Below are positions 24,947 to 36,154 of a stretch of DNA of 64,000 bases, in pieces. The stretch spans positions 124,001 through 188,000 of the forward strand of contig PPXM03000009.1 of NCBI GenBank assembly GCA_003707065.3, written 5' to 3'. Made by a program: the position numbers and the translations under genes. How positions within the stretch are numbered: position 1 is the stretch's first letter; the number at the start of each line of letters is the position of its first letter. This DNA is from Trigonopsis variabilis. Lineage: Eukaryota > Ascomycota > Trigonopsidomycetes > Trigonopsidales > Trigonopsidaceae. The notes beneath the pieces were generated by a model. That model did not search any database and was not told the DNA's origin. It was given only the letters and a program-made list of their open reading frames with translations.

Positions 24947-25921
24947 ATGCTATCGCCGTCGGAATTGAATAATTCCACCTATGCATTTATAATTCATTCT
25001 CCAGATACTTATCCTGAAAACTCTCCGACAATCACCAACGTCTTACTTGCCCGTCAGCGTCGTCGACGAACAAGTCCTCAGGAATTACAGATTCTGGAAG
25101 AAGAGTTTTCTAAATGCCAAAAGCCGTCGGTTGGTCAACGTCAAGAGATTTCTCGACGCGTGGGAATGCCTCCAAAGGCCGTCCAGGTACGTCACAAGGT
25201 GATACTTGCCAGTCGCCCTAACCTCTAGATCTGGTTTCAAAATAAACGTCAGGCTCTCAGACGGCAATCTTCACGCTCATCAATTACTAGCTCCAGCTCG
25301 AATTCGAGCTCTTCCGCTTCTCAGACGCCTAAATCATCAAAGGACAGTATTGCCCGGCAACCTTTGGCAAGTCTAAGTGATTCTTCTTTAAATAAATCAT
25401 TTCCCCCTCCCACCATTAAACCACCATTAACGCGGACAATAAGCTTGCCCGTCAAACCAGGGCTCGAAAGCCCTCAAAAGCTCCACGTCCGCCTTTCGAT
25501 GCTTCACGACGGAAAAGCTCAAGTTTTCATGCAAAGCCCTGCATCCAGACGGCTAAAACCAATCCTGACTACTCCTGAAAAATCGAAACGATCATCCAAT
25601 TCGGCATGTCGCGCCCTGTTCGACCAGAAACCGTCGTCATCCTCTTCTGCGTTTTCAATTCATTCCGATGACGATTTCTCTCCGTCGTCGTCTCCAGAAC
25701 CCCACAGATCCACCTCAAAATCGTCAAACTCTTCCAAGACTGACGGTTCTCTTTGTCTTCCATCAATTTCCTCCCTCATTCCTCCCCGCGACTATAAGAA
25801 CTCGCTATCGACTATCGAGACATCCAGTCTTCGGGTCCTGGAACCGCGCATTCCCGCCCAGGAGGCAGAATGTATCCATAATCTCCTTAGTCTCAAACAA
25901 GGCCGCGTTGGTGGAGCTTAA
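24947..25921 (+). CDS. YOX1: Yox1-type homeobox transcription factor
   Basis: Two exons, 24947-25186 and 25229-25921, with a 42-nt intron (GTACGT...CTAACCTCTAG), give 310 residues. The homeodomain spans ~32-92. It begins ARQRRRRTSPQELQILEEEF, continues VGMPPKAVQ and, across the splice, IWFQNKRQALRRQSS. The third-helix signature WFQNKRQ is that of fungal Yox1/Yhp1. The rest is Ser-rich and disordered. In yeasts Yox1 represses MCM/G1 genes in S. cerevisiae and MBF targets in S. pombe. That regulatory target is inferred, but the window contains plausible MBF targets (MCM6, CDC27). Confidence 0.78.
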
Positions 25922-26138
25922 TCCAGATTGGTTTCGTCGGTACTTACACGTCTCCCCGGTGGAAGCAGATTGGATTAAATGGACACGAAATCTATACTAC
26001 ACATCGTCATGTGAACCGGCTGATAGGGTAATATAATCATCCATACATACATCTCTCGTAATCGCCACAAGACAAACAACTACGTTCAAATGGCCGGAGG
26101 CCATCACCCACGAGTCGTTCACCCAAACTGGTCAATAT

Positions 26139-26692
26139 CTATGGTACAGTGAGCTTCTTAACATCCTTGACGACCTCATCAAAATTCTCCCGGTAATCCT
26201 CAACAGCACTTGCATTTTTAGCCTTGGCGCCTCCGCCAGGAACGATGAAAATACATGAAGTCGGCCGTTTCGTGGCACCAGCCGATCCGAGGTCTTGTTT
26301 AGAAGGAACAAAAATATACGGGACACCGTAATCTTCGCATAAGACTGGTAAATGGGAAATCACATCCATAGGTGATATATCTCCAGCAATAACGACCAGT
26401 CCTTTTTCTCCTTTACGCAGGGCTTTCACTACCTCTTTAACACCTCGTTTGATATGCTTGGCTTTGGCAGCTGGCGTTAGAACCTTCTCTTGCATTTTTT
26501 TTCCTTACCTTTCTTGATCGTCTTCATCGTCCGTTTGTTGAGTTTCCGAGTCGCCAAAGGATGAGCAAAGGGCAGCACCAGAGCAGCTTTGGCCTCGTAT
26601 TCAGCATCCTCATTCACTTCAGGAGGTCCTGGCAATATCTCCGTGCCTTCTTCTGTTCCAATGTCGCTCTTTCGTTTCTTGTCTTTGCCCAT
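26139..26692 (-). CDS. NHP2: H/ACA snoRNP protein NHP2
   Basis: Two exons, 26509-26692 and 26139-26470, with a 38-nt intron (GTAAGG...TCTAACGCCAG), give 171 residues. It starts MGKDKKRKSD. It continues PFAHPLATRKLNKRTMKTIKKAAKAKHIK across the splice, then RGVKEVVKALRKGEKGLVV, CEDYGVPYIFVPSKQDLG and ATKRPTSCIFIVPG. This is the L7Ae/Nhp2 RNA-binding fold and agrees with yeast Nhp2 almost throughout. It binds H/ACA guide RNAs in the nucleolus for pseudouridylation and rRNA processing. It is convergent with the homeobox gene. Confidence 0.95.
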
Positions 26693-27039
26693 TGGAAAAT
26701 TTTACTGGTGAGCCTGTCGAAGCTTTCTCCGCCCGATACAATCTGACCTCGGCCTAGCAACGCAACAGACTCTTGTCACTTGACGACAGGATACAGAGCA
26801 GTCTTGAGAAAAATAAAGATCCTGTTTTTTTATCATCCTGCTACTCATACAGTCCAAGGAGAAACGTACGAGATAGTGCATTGGTCGAAGAGCGAGCAGT
26901 TTAGTGGCATTATTCGCTTTCCTGGCCTTGTACATCCTCTACACCAACTGAGTAGGATATCATTTCTATTCTCTCTTCCACCACAAGTTCATTCAAACCA
27001 CAATCATCTTAACATAAAACTTACAGTACAAATACTTCG
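26693..27039. other. Gap between CDC14 and NHP2
   Basis: 347 bp containing the NHP2 promoter and the CDC14 3' region. A 77-codon minus frame (26702-26935) looks like chance. Confidence 0.35.
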
Positions 27040-28789
27040 TCACAATGTTGCGGTCACCACCCGTTTTTTTGACCGAGGTACTTGCTTCTTGATCCTCGCC
27101 GCGCTCCCCAGCGTCGCACTTGGTTTACGTCGTCCACCAGAGGCCAACCGGGAGCTTACCCGTGTTGGGCTTCCCGGCCCATCTTGTTCGTACATTAAAC
27201 TGACTGATCTTGCCTGTTGGGGCTTGCGCAGTTTCTGAATCGAGATGTTTTCGATACCCTCCATCTCGCAGTCGCTCGTCATCTCCTCATCAGTACTATC
27301 TCCTCCAAATAAACAAGTGCGTGGAGCAGGAACCGCATTTCTCACCGGTGATTTGCGAGGCTGTCCAGGGGTTGGCGCGGGCAGGTTACCATTGCTCTCC
27401 TCCACGTCTCCAAGCACGCTTCTAGTGGGAGTAACTGACCCGTATGACGCCTGGCGAGGAGGAGTCCGAGGCAATCCTCCTCCATCTTCACCTCCCATGA
27501 CATCTCGCGCCACACGCGGAGCGGCGCGGGCCGCTTGGGCGGCGGCCGCTTTTGACCCAAGCCCAAGTTGTTGGAAGTGGCTGTCGGCCTGGTAGGCTGG
27601 AACCAGACTCGAGTATCCTGCGAGGGAACTTGACATTCGGGGCGAGACTTTCATGGTATATTGCCATTCCCGGAAGGTGTTTTGGTTTAGATAAAGCCAG
27701 TGCTGTTGAGGACCGACCACCATGCCAGGCCTGAGGAAACGCATGTAGGCAATGACTTCTTGGGCGGTAAAACCGTAAGCGTAAATTAGATAAGCGCCGA
27801 TGAGACAGCCCGTTCTTCCAAGCCCGGCCTTACAATGGACGGCAATGAGACCGTCTTCCTTGATTACGGTCTCGCAAGCTCCAATGAAGCCTCGAACCAT
27901 CTCCAGCGTGGGGCATGTTCCATCTTCGAAGACCATATCGACATGCTTAATACCCCTTTTTTCAAATTCGCGTTTATCATAGAGATGAGAGTTTAATCTA
28001 AAGACAAGTTTGACGTTGTTAGATGAGAAGAAGTCGAGGACAGACTTGAAAGCAAACGGGAGTCTAGAGTGAGCGGATTCCGAGAGAGGGTGCTGAGGAG
28101 AAGCAAAGGCAATGAAATGGGGATAAATGATATTGAAGTCACCGGTGTGTACTTGCTCATAGTGTTCATATTGGTCCAGGTTGAAGGATTTAATGTCAAG
28201 GAGGTCTTTTTCTTTGGCTTTCCAGAGAGCGTAGACAACGTCTTGGATAGATATAGTAAAGTCAGCTACAGAGTAGCCGGCATCCCGAAAAGGCATCAAA
28301 GGAGGGGTGATTTGAGAAATGGGGGCCAGGGCGAGATGAGGAGGCCAAGATTGAATGAGAACCTGCGCAAGTCAGCAGGTGTGTCTCTTTCGTACTCACC
28401 ATGTAACAACATAACAAAGCAGCGGTATTAGCTCGATTCCGCGGATCGGTATCGGAATAAAGAGTGACAGCCTTGTGTTTATTTTCGGGTTCCTTGGAGT
28501 TAATCATCACAACTCAAATAAGCGCTAGCTACTTACGCCTAGAATCTCATGTAAAGTAACGGCAAAACGATATAAATGACCAATATGAAAAGGTCCAAAG
28601 TCATGATGAAAGGCGTTATAAAACAGTGAGTCGTCTACTGTGAAATAGATCATATCTGATTCATCCTGGGGAGCATCATCAAATGCGCCCAGGTACACTC
28701 GATCTTGATTGTTAGTTTATCATGCCCCCAGCGATCGCTCACTTACCTTTGAGGAACTCAACGACCGGGATCTCATTCTCTTCACCCAT
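27040..28789 (-). CDS. CDC14: Cdc14/Clp1 dual-specificity phosphatase
   Basis: Four exons: 28747-28789, 28537-28703, 28400-28492 and 27040-28362. Introns are 43, 44 and 37 nt, and the product has 541 residues. The N-terminal domain reads MGEENEIPVVEFLKDRVYLG and NAFHHDFGPFHIGHLYR. The catalytic loop HCKAGLGRTGCLIGAYLIY carries the Cys and Arg of the CX5R signature, with the WPD-loop Asp region (VFEDGTCPTLEMV) before it. The basic, disordered C-terminus holds several SP/TP sites and ends RIKKQVPRSKKRVV. Cdc14 reverses CDK phosphorylation at mitotic exit and cytokinesis. The splices rebuild the conserved family sequence. Confidence 0.95.
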
Positions 28790-29689
28790 GATTATTCGAC
28801 AGGAGGGTAAAGTGATGTTATAATAAAGTGGAAGATAAAAAAAATGTCCGTCTAGCTAGGGATGAAGTACTTCTTCAATCCGATGTCGAGGACGTCTGGG
28901 CTGGATTATGAAACAAGGTTGGTGGAGGGTTGATGTTGTGTTTGGCTGGGATGTCGTTGTTTGTTTTCTTTTGGGCCAGGTTACCCTGGTAACGCCCCAG
29001 GTCTCGGTTCTAGACCTCCTTGTCCGAACCTCAACCAAGGACCCACCGCTATCAATCTTGGCAATTCTTTTCTTTCTTGCTGTTTTATTCATCTGTCTTT
29101 TCTTAATCCTGTTCTTTCCGGTCGAAGAGCATCTTTCTTCTAGCTTACGTCACATTACCATTTGTGGTAGTCGGCAGCGTCATAGTTACTGTCATTGAAT
29201 CTAAGTAGCGCTTCATCTTATCTGCAGTGCTACCTCCAAACATGCAGACAAAGAAGTCTACACATTTTCCATGAGTTATCGGTATATTAGTGAAAACCAC
29301 TTTCACCAGTTGCCGAAATTCCCTCTCGAGGTTAATCCTTTATTCATGTTCCCGCCTGGCGCTACTCAGCCTTTCTTCTAGAAGCATGTCATCAGGGCAC
29401 TAGACCCCTCACTATAAATAGTGCCTGCGAGCCACTACTGATTCTTAGTTCAACGTCAAAGGGAATATTACTATTGCAATCTTGAAGAAATATGATCGTA
29501 TCTTTTCCTCTGAACTACATTACTAGTCCAATATATCTAATAAGAGTCCATTGCGCTTTACTTCGAAAATGTAGCGCACATGCACGCGTCCTATTATTGG
29601 ACGACGCGTGCCGTCGTGCTACCTCGAAAGAAATTCCCAAAGAGGAAGGGTAGTGTCATAATTATACATGACGATCGGTGCTCAATTTC
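28790..29689. other. CDC14 promoter and edge of the FunK1-like island
   Basis: About 900 bp without a gene. GTTACCCTGGTAAC (28980-28993) is an inverted pair of GTTACC halves 191 bp upstream of CDC14. A TATAAATAG lies at about 29415. ACGCGT occurs twice (about 29585 and 29605) within a short inverted repeat, GCACGCGTC...GACGCGTGC. No coding potential was recognised. Confidence 0.4.
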
Positions 29690-30260
29690 AGTTACAATCA
29701 ATTGATTTATTATTAGAGCTTCTTCCGCAAATAGCAAAGGTGTTTCCTATACATAGCATTCTGACATGGTTACAAATGTGAGAGTTGATTGAAATTTCGC
29801 TCTTCTGCTGAGATAAAATATCCACCAGGAAGAATTATCGAAGACCTGAAAGAATATTGGTAAGCTATTCCCAAATACGCGGTGGAGACCGTATACAACT
29901 TTCCAAAACAAACGTCTTAGGGTGGTTTGCGAAGAGCGTGAAGCGATCTCGCTATAAGCTAAAATAAATGGTTACGACGGAATCCCTTGTTTTTTTGTAG
30001 GATATGAAAAGGGCGAAGTGGTAGAGAAAGCATTATATCAGGTTGTGGAATTCGCCTTCGCGATTTTGAATTCCGATTTGTCTCGAAATTATCTCTTGGT
30101 AGCTCAGGTTGATATACCAAATTGCAAGCCTCTTCTCATTTTCCACATTGGACATTAACGAGGATAAAGACAGGCTTGTAAAATTATTTTTGGGCCATAA
30201 AGCATTGCTCGTTGAAAGGTTGGGTATTTATAAGGAACCGTCGATGGGTTTTCATCTTTT
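29690..30260 (+). pseudogene. Broken FunK1-like gene copy, plus strand
   Basis: Segments in several frames match the intact minus-strand gene at 31090-33360. Examples are PPGRIIEDLK, ALYQVVEFAFAILNSDLSRNY (about 30030-30090) and FSFSTLDINEDKDRLVKLF (about 30125-30185). They follow the order of the intact gene, but stops and frame changes separate them and the kinase-like part is missing. DNA identity in the AFAILNSDLSRNY region is high, so the duplication is fairly recent. It is a dead host-gene copy. Confidence 0.75.
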
Positions 30261-30465
30261 TATCTTTCAGATGCTCGATAATTTCTGCTCGTAGTTAGAT
30301 TATCTCATTGATAGAATAAGTAGAAGACCCGAAATAAATAAATTCGGACAAATCACAATCAATTGAATATCGGTGACAGGGTAACCGTTCATTGTCCTTG
30401 TTTCGGTAGTGTTTAGATTTAGAGGCTTTTGAAACTCTATTCTCGATGGTTCTTCCGCTAATGCG
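30261..30465 (-). pseudogene. Broken FunK1-like gene copy, minus strand
   Basis: The plus-strand DNA from TATCTTTCAGATGCTCGATA onward is closely similar to about 32621-32800 inside the intact gene. On the minus strand it encodes a matching piece (RYSIDCDLSEFIYFGSST). The segment abuts the plus-strand relic end to end, so parts of two copies lie tail to tail. Only this middle piece of the gene is left. Confidence 0.7.
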
Positions 30466-31089
30466 AACTCTTTTAGTGATCATGCAAGGAGAATGAAATA
30501 GACCGCTGCAAAGTCCAGTCAGCGTTACCCTGATCTGAGCAGACAAGAGCCAAAAAGGGACAGGCGTGTTTGGTCCGGCGCAAATCCGACAATACCACAG
30601 AAATGAATCTCGTTTGAGCTATTTCAAAGCAGCTAGGGCACAAACAGAAAAGAATTGAAATTACAAAAGCTCATATAGAAAATACATTGTCTATTTATCA
30701 ATAAATTAAACTAGTGGAAATGCATTTCACTTCCTGGGTGTATACCTAGCAGATACTTATTCATCCAATGAGAACGGCGAAGGTCTCTAGACTCCTAGCT
30801 CTACATGGTCAGCTTAGGGCAGTCAGAGCAGCTGCGAGCTTACATATTATGAATAAATGGGTATACGTGTCTGAAAGTAACACGCTGGTGATCAAATTTG
30901 TTATATTATAGGCAGTAGGGAAGGGAAGCAGACTTGACTCAATTCATGGACTACAATCGTTTCATTATCCCAGATGGTTGAAGAGTCCTGTGCCAGTCAT
31001 TAAGGGGCCAAACTAGTATGGCAAGTTCTCTCAGATTCAGATTCACCACCGCATACTTTGAGAATTGTACGCTACCCATAAAATTGCCT
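30466..31089. other. Gap with the first 175-bp direct repeat
   Basis: It contains repeat copy 1 (30566-30740, listed separately). The rest is 3' flank of the FunK1-like gene. No other gene was seen. Confidence 0.4.
30566..30740 (+). repeat. Direct repeat copy 1 flanking the FunK1-like gene
   Basis: About 175 bp, from GTGTTTGGTCCGGCGCAAAT to CACTTCCTGGGTG, nearly 90% identical by eye to 33858-34035 in the same orientation. The ends are not TG...CA and I see no target-site duplication, so it does not look like an LTR. It is better explained as flanking DNA carried along in a tandem duplication of the gene. Confidence 0.75.
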
Positions 31090-33360
31090 TCACTTTATAA
31101 AGTATCCATTGTCTTCAGTCCTGCTTACCTGTAGATAAGCCATCCTCAAATTTAGCAGCACTTGTTGGTAGAGATAGTGCGCACATGCATGCGCGTTCGT
31201 ACTGTACTGTTCCAAAAGAAATCTTGCCCAAGCAGCAACAAGATCCCAAAGTCCCCTGAAGCAAGGTCTGAAGTATTCATCATAAAGGAGAGATGAGTCT
31301 TGGAAACCCTGGTTTAGTTCCTCAAGGAAAACACCCTTGGAGATCGACGAAGTCAAGTTTTGAATGACCTCCTCGGTCTTGGAATCATTCACTTTGATTA
31401 ACAATCCATCTTGCAAGTCATATGCACTCATCAGCCACACTAGAACCCAAAAAAAAGATTCGAGTTCAGTCAAGACTGTAAAGTCCTTTCCGCTTCTCAC
31501 AACATGCGACATGAATATCCCTGGGGCGAAAAACCGGCCTCTCGGTCGGGTCGCCTGGTAAAATACAGAATTCTGTAAATCAAGCAAGCATCCTTTTCTT
31601 TTTTCTTGGTCATAAACGATATTGGCCAAACACACACCCCGGTGTAATATCCCTAGCTCGAATAAATCACGATGTCCTTTTTATTAGATTGAACGGTGCT
31701 ATCTCACTTACCAGTTACTGCGTCTTCTAGTGTTATTAAGATATCTTGAATACTGTGAGCTGAACTCACTAGGTCGGAGCCTTCGTATGTTAGAAAAAAG
31801 CGCTGTCTTTTCAGGACCTTAGGGATACCCCTCGCGTCTGTGTAGCCATTTCCGCCAACAGGCACAACTGAGCTCTTCACCAAAAAAGCTCCTAGGTGGT
31901 CAATCGTAACGTCTTCGTAGTCTTCCGAGTCTTGCAATCGAGGAAGATACCTTGATTGCCGGTGTTTCTTGATATATTTAAAAAGGTCTAGTTCAGTAGG
32001 GCAATCGGCATTCTTCCAGCAATCTTTGACTACAATGAAGTCACCACCACGATTGGCCAACATGAAACTGGCACTGTCGATCTCAAAAGGCCTATCAGGC
32101 ACTTTCAAAGGTGAAAGTTGACGAAAATGTTTCTCTTTCAGAGCTCTATGTAGGTCCCATTCGTTGTAAATGCCCAAACGTCTCAACGAGCAATGCTTTA
32201 TAGCCCAGAAAAGTTCTAGAAGCCTGTATTTATCCTCGTTAATGTCCAATGTGGAAAATGAGAAAAGGCCAGACCTGTCCAACATATGAGCTTGCAATTT
32301 GGTATTATTAACTTGAGCTACCAAGACATAATTCCGAGACAAATCGGAATTCAAAATCGCGAACGCGAATTCCGCAATCCGACTCAACGTTTTCTCTACA
32401 ATTTCGCTCATTTGCAAATCTAACAAAAAAACAAGGGACTCCGTCGTAGCCGTGTTATTTCGGCTTATAGCGAGATCGAATTCACGCTCTCCATAAATAG
32501 TCTTAACACGTTCGTTTTGGAAAGTTGTATACGATTCACCATATTTGGAAACAGCCTCCCAGTATCTTAGGAGGTATCCAGACACCTTTCTTTCTTCAAA
32601 GGGTTCACTCACCTTTCTATCTTTCAGATGTTCGATAATTTCTGCTGGTGGATAGATTATCTCATCGAAAGGATCAGTAGAAGGGCCGAAGTAAAGAAAT
32701 TCGGACAAATCACAATTAATTGAGTATTGGTGACCTGGCAAACGGTTCCTCATCATTGTCATTGCTTCGGTGACATTTAGGGCCTCTGAAATTCTATTCT
32801 CGATGATTCCTAGGCTATTTCGACCTCCTTCTCCCGCCAAGAGACCTATATATTGAGCAGCTAAAGCATGAGGGCTTAACAGTCGCATCAGAGCCGGAGA
32901 CCCGTAACTTTCGTGGTACATAACATCATCCGATATCTTTCCTTGTTCAAATTTTTCAATTAGAAGGGATAGGCAACTAGTTTCTGCTGGGATCATGCGT
33001 TCTCGCACTTCAGACATCAAATCAGAAATATTCAACTGCACTTGAAATATTAGTATATTAAATATAAGGGACGAGTGTTTACCGAAGTCGATAACTCTTT
33101 GCTTTTCAAAGTCGGAAGACAACGAATAACCAAGGATCAGAATGTGCCCAAGGGCTGCAGGATCGAGATCGAATCCACAAAACGCTCTGTAGGTTTCTAG
33201 TAGGTTAATGACAATCCGGATGGGTAATTGTTCAAGTATTTCGACGATGTCGCTGTATCCTGGAATCATTAACGTTTATTAAATCCTATTATGTACCTTC
33301 AAACTGAACATTGTATCTTTCCAAGAACTTCAGCAGTAGGGTCTTGTTATTGTTTGCCAT
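31090..33360 (-). CDS. FunK1-type kinase-like protein A
   Basis: Four exons: 33297-33360, 33083-33259, 31712-33040 and 31090-31676. Introns are 37, 42 and 35 nt, and the product has about 718 residues. The layout is that of fungal FunK1 proteins. DLAISRN and NSDLSRNYVLVAQV lead to DRSGLFSFSTLDI, then FIVVKDCW (beta-3 Lys at ~415), LGILHRGVCLANIVYD (~530) and GCLLDLQNS. The end is TELESFFWVLVWLMSAYDLQDG. The catalytic-loop HRD is HRG (31636-31644), so the catalytic Asp is absent; the DFG-type Asp is kept (LLDLQ). The 42-nt intron is in frame and free of stops, so its removal is likely but not forced. The C-terminal end is uncertain. The substrate is unknown. Confidence 0.7.
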
Positions 33361-34163
33361 GATGTTTTATTTGTAAATCAAAGAAGATGAGAAATGTTGG
33401 ATGTCTTTAAAATTGGAGAGCAATGGAAGCATTTATCCTCGCTATTTATGTCTAAGCTCGTATGAACTACTCAAACGAAACGTAAACAAAGAAGTTGATG
33501 AATCATTATCCAAGCTCAAGGCATTAATATGATTGGAGAACAGTTGATCTGAGCAGGAAGGTGGCATTCACGACGGTCTCTCTATCCTTTGTGCTCCCTT
33601 TATGTCCAAGACTTCTGACAACATTTGCCTTTTCTATAATAAAAATACGATCAGACACGAGATTTATCAAAAAGACGGCTGCTCCTGACTTTTTGACAAA
33701 ACGCATTATTGTTAATCACAATGACATGCTGCAAATGTCTGGTGACCGATCGCCAAAGCTTTGTATTCCAAGGGACAAAATATGTATTATTTACGAAAGA
33801 GGAATGCACAGGTCATCGTTCTCTGGGTACGCCGCCACGCCGCACGGATAGTAAGGTGTGTTTGATCTGGCGCAAAACGGACGATACCACAGAAATAAAT
33901 CTCGTTTGACCAGCTATTTCTAAGCAGGTCAGGCATAAAGGGAAAAGAATTGAAATTACAAAAGCTCATATAGCAAATACAGTGTCTATTTATTAATAAA
34001 TTAAACTAGTGGAAATGCGTTTCACTTCCTGGGCGTAAAAGTGTATTTATACATGATTCACATGAACCTAGCGGAGGTCATTTAGTAGAGTCTATATCAC
34101 ACTATAAGATTGCTAGCCTGTGGTGTTTAACCCACCTACTTAACTCAACCACACCCTGAGTCC
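33361..34163. other. Divergent promoter region between the two FunK1-like genes
   Basis: 803 bp between genes A (minus) and B (plus), including repeat copy 2. A 96-codon frame at 33561-33851 (+) has no recognisable features. Confidence 0.4.
33858..34035 (+). repeat. Direct repeat copy 2 flanking the FunK1-like gene
   Basis: About 178 bp, close to 30566-30740 over its whole length. Both share the stretch TAATAAATTAAACTAGTGGA (with one change) and end at CACTTCCTGGGYG. It lies 498 bp upstream of gene A and 128 bp before the start of gene B. Confidence 0.75.
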
Positions 34164-35939
34164 ATGGCACTTACGAGAGCAGAACCTCATCTAGCTGCTG
34201 CCACATATGGGAGCATCGTTTGGGAAGATGGATGTGGAAAGAAAGGAAGTCCCTTTGAAAAGACACCTCTGGTTGGGATAGAGACCGAGATGGCACAGGC
34301 GCTCATAAAAAATGAACTTGTTGAGCACACATACTCTATCAATTGTGATTTCTCCGAGTTCGCTAAATCGAAATCTTCCTTATGTAATTGTTGGGAGATG
34401 AGAAAATATCCATCTGCCTCAATTATCAAAAACATGAAAGAAGCTAATTGCTCGTCCTTCGATGAAAAAGATGTGGCATCGTATCTCATCAAATGTTGGA
34501 CGATTGCTTCGAAAGCCTCTAGCAGCAAGTATAGGATTGACAGCAACGTGAAGCTTCCAACTAGTCATGGTGATAGAGTGCTTGATCTAGCAATTACGAG
34601 GGCTCGCCTTGCAATCCCGGAGAATGTTGGGTTTATTTTCAAGCTAGAAACCGTTGACGTGGGTGAACGAATTGAACAAGTCATTGAGTTGGCTTTCGCG
34701 GTCCTCAACACCGACCTAGCTCGAAACTATGTATTCTTCGCTCAGGTGAACGGCCATGTATTATCCCCGTATATGCTAGACAGATCTGGTCTCTTTTGTT
34801 TTTATCCTTTCGACGTGGTAAAAGATCAAGACAAGTTGCTGGACTTTTTCTGCGTTCTTCAATATTCTCAATGGGATGGTTTGGGGAATTCTGACCAGGC
34901 ATGGTCACGATCTCAAACTCTCAGCAACAGAGAATTGCAGCTCATCACGTCATTGAAAAGCGCAGATACGGCTTTTGGCACTGGAAACGTTGCCTTCAAG
35001 ACCGCTGACGATGAAGGCAAGTTCTTTGTGCTCAGAGATTGCTGGAGGCCTATCGATCGAGGGTCAGAATTCGACATGTTGAGATGCGTCAAGTTCTCTA
35101 AATACCTTCCAAAGCTGAGAAGCAAGATACTAGATCTAGAACGGACTTCTTGCCACTTGAGGGGTTTGGGGCCTAGAGAACAAACCTCACTCCGGTACTC
35201 AGGAGTACGTGTAGTCCCAGTTGGAATGCATGGTTACCCTAGAATCTTAGAGAGAGAGCGATTTTTTTTATCATACGAAGGCGCCGAGCTGGTCACCTCT
35301 GTCGGTAGTATTCAGGACATTTTGATTGCCTTACGCGATGCTATAACAGGTAAAAATCTAACATGCTAGTGAAATCTAACAAAAGGTCATTATCAACTGA
35401 GAGAGTTGGGGATAGTACACCGGGGCGTGTGTTTGAGAAACATCGCCTACGACCCTGAACGACGGAAAGGATGTCTATTGAATCTAGAAAATGCTACTTA
35501 TTACAAAGAACAACCAAGCGGATACTTTTTCAGCCCCGAGCTATTCATGTCGTCTGCTGTGGAAAATGGAACAGATTACTCAACCTGGTCGGAGCTCGAG
35601 TCTTTCCTTTGGGTACTGGTGTGGCTGATGTATGCTTACGAGCTGCGAGACGGATCATTAAAGGAAGTAAATGACGCATTAAGCAAACAAGTTTTTGACC
35701 TCTTGGTTGTGCGTGGGTCCAAACGTTCTTTTCTCCTATCCCTACAGTCGACACCTCCACCTGAGATTGCTATGCCAGTCATGCCTTTCAGACCTTGTTT
35801 TCGGGAGCTCCAGCCTCTTGTGTCTCGTTGGGTTGACGTTCTTTTCAAAGGCTTAAACATTGCTGACCTATACTTGGAAGTGCTGTATTGCTTTGATGAC
35901 TATCTACTCCCAGAAAGCAAGAGAACCAGCCACATATGA
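34164..35939 (+). CDS. FunK1-type kinase-like protein B
   Basis: Two exons, 34164-35349 and 35386-35939, with a 36-nt intron at the same place as the last intron of gene A, give 579 residues. It shares with A the segments YSINCDFSEF, LDLAITRARL, VLNTDLARNYVFFAQVNG, DRSGLFCFYPFD and LVTSVGSIQDILIALRDAITG. It lacks the first ~180 residues of A. Kinase motifs have changed further: FFVLRDCW has Arg for the beta-3 Lys, HRG replaces HRD (35418-35426) and NLE replaces the DFG-type motif (35481). A pseudokinase or binding role is therefore likely. A further exon giving an acidic tail (DDYYLPEEDSDGDIDY, 35955-36000) is possible but unproven. Confidence 0.68.
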
Positions 35940-36154
35940 CAAATGTCTAGCAGATGACTACTATTTACCGGAGGAGGATAGTGACGGCGATATAGATTAT
36001 TGACTCTGCATGCTCAGATTAGCGCTGCCAAACCAGATGGTAAAGTAGTTAGTAATCTATATCGTCTTCAATATCACTCGGTTACATAGTCATCTGCTAG
36101 TCAATCGTCATCTATCGCTGGTTTCTTGTTTTCTGGCAGTGGTAGTCATCAAAG
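35891..36154. repeat. Large imperfect inverted repeat at the end of FunK1-like gene B
   Basis: The left arm (35891-36004) covers the last codons of gene B and its 3' flank. The right arm (36048-36154) is an inverted copy with small gaps, and the spacer is 43 nt. Matching pieces are CTTTGATGACTA, CTAGCAGATGACTA and CGATATAGATTA. The right arm is the tail of another, inverted gene copy now reduced to a fragment. Confidence 0.7.

Noticed and set aside
20159-28789. A functional cell-cycle gene cluster (POL32, YOX1, CDC14)
   Set aside because: Unrelated genes such as NHP2 and the proline/serine-rich gene lie between them and there is no shared promoter; proximity is probably chance.
30566-34035. 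The two direct repeats as LTRs of a retroelement
   Set aside because: Ends are not TG...CA, no target-site duplication was seen, and the DNA between them is a FunK1-like host gene in minus orientation.
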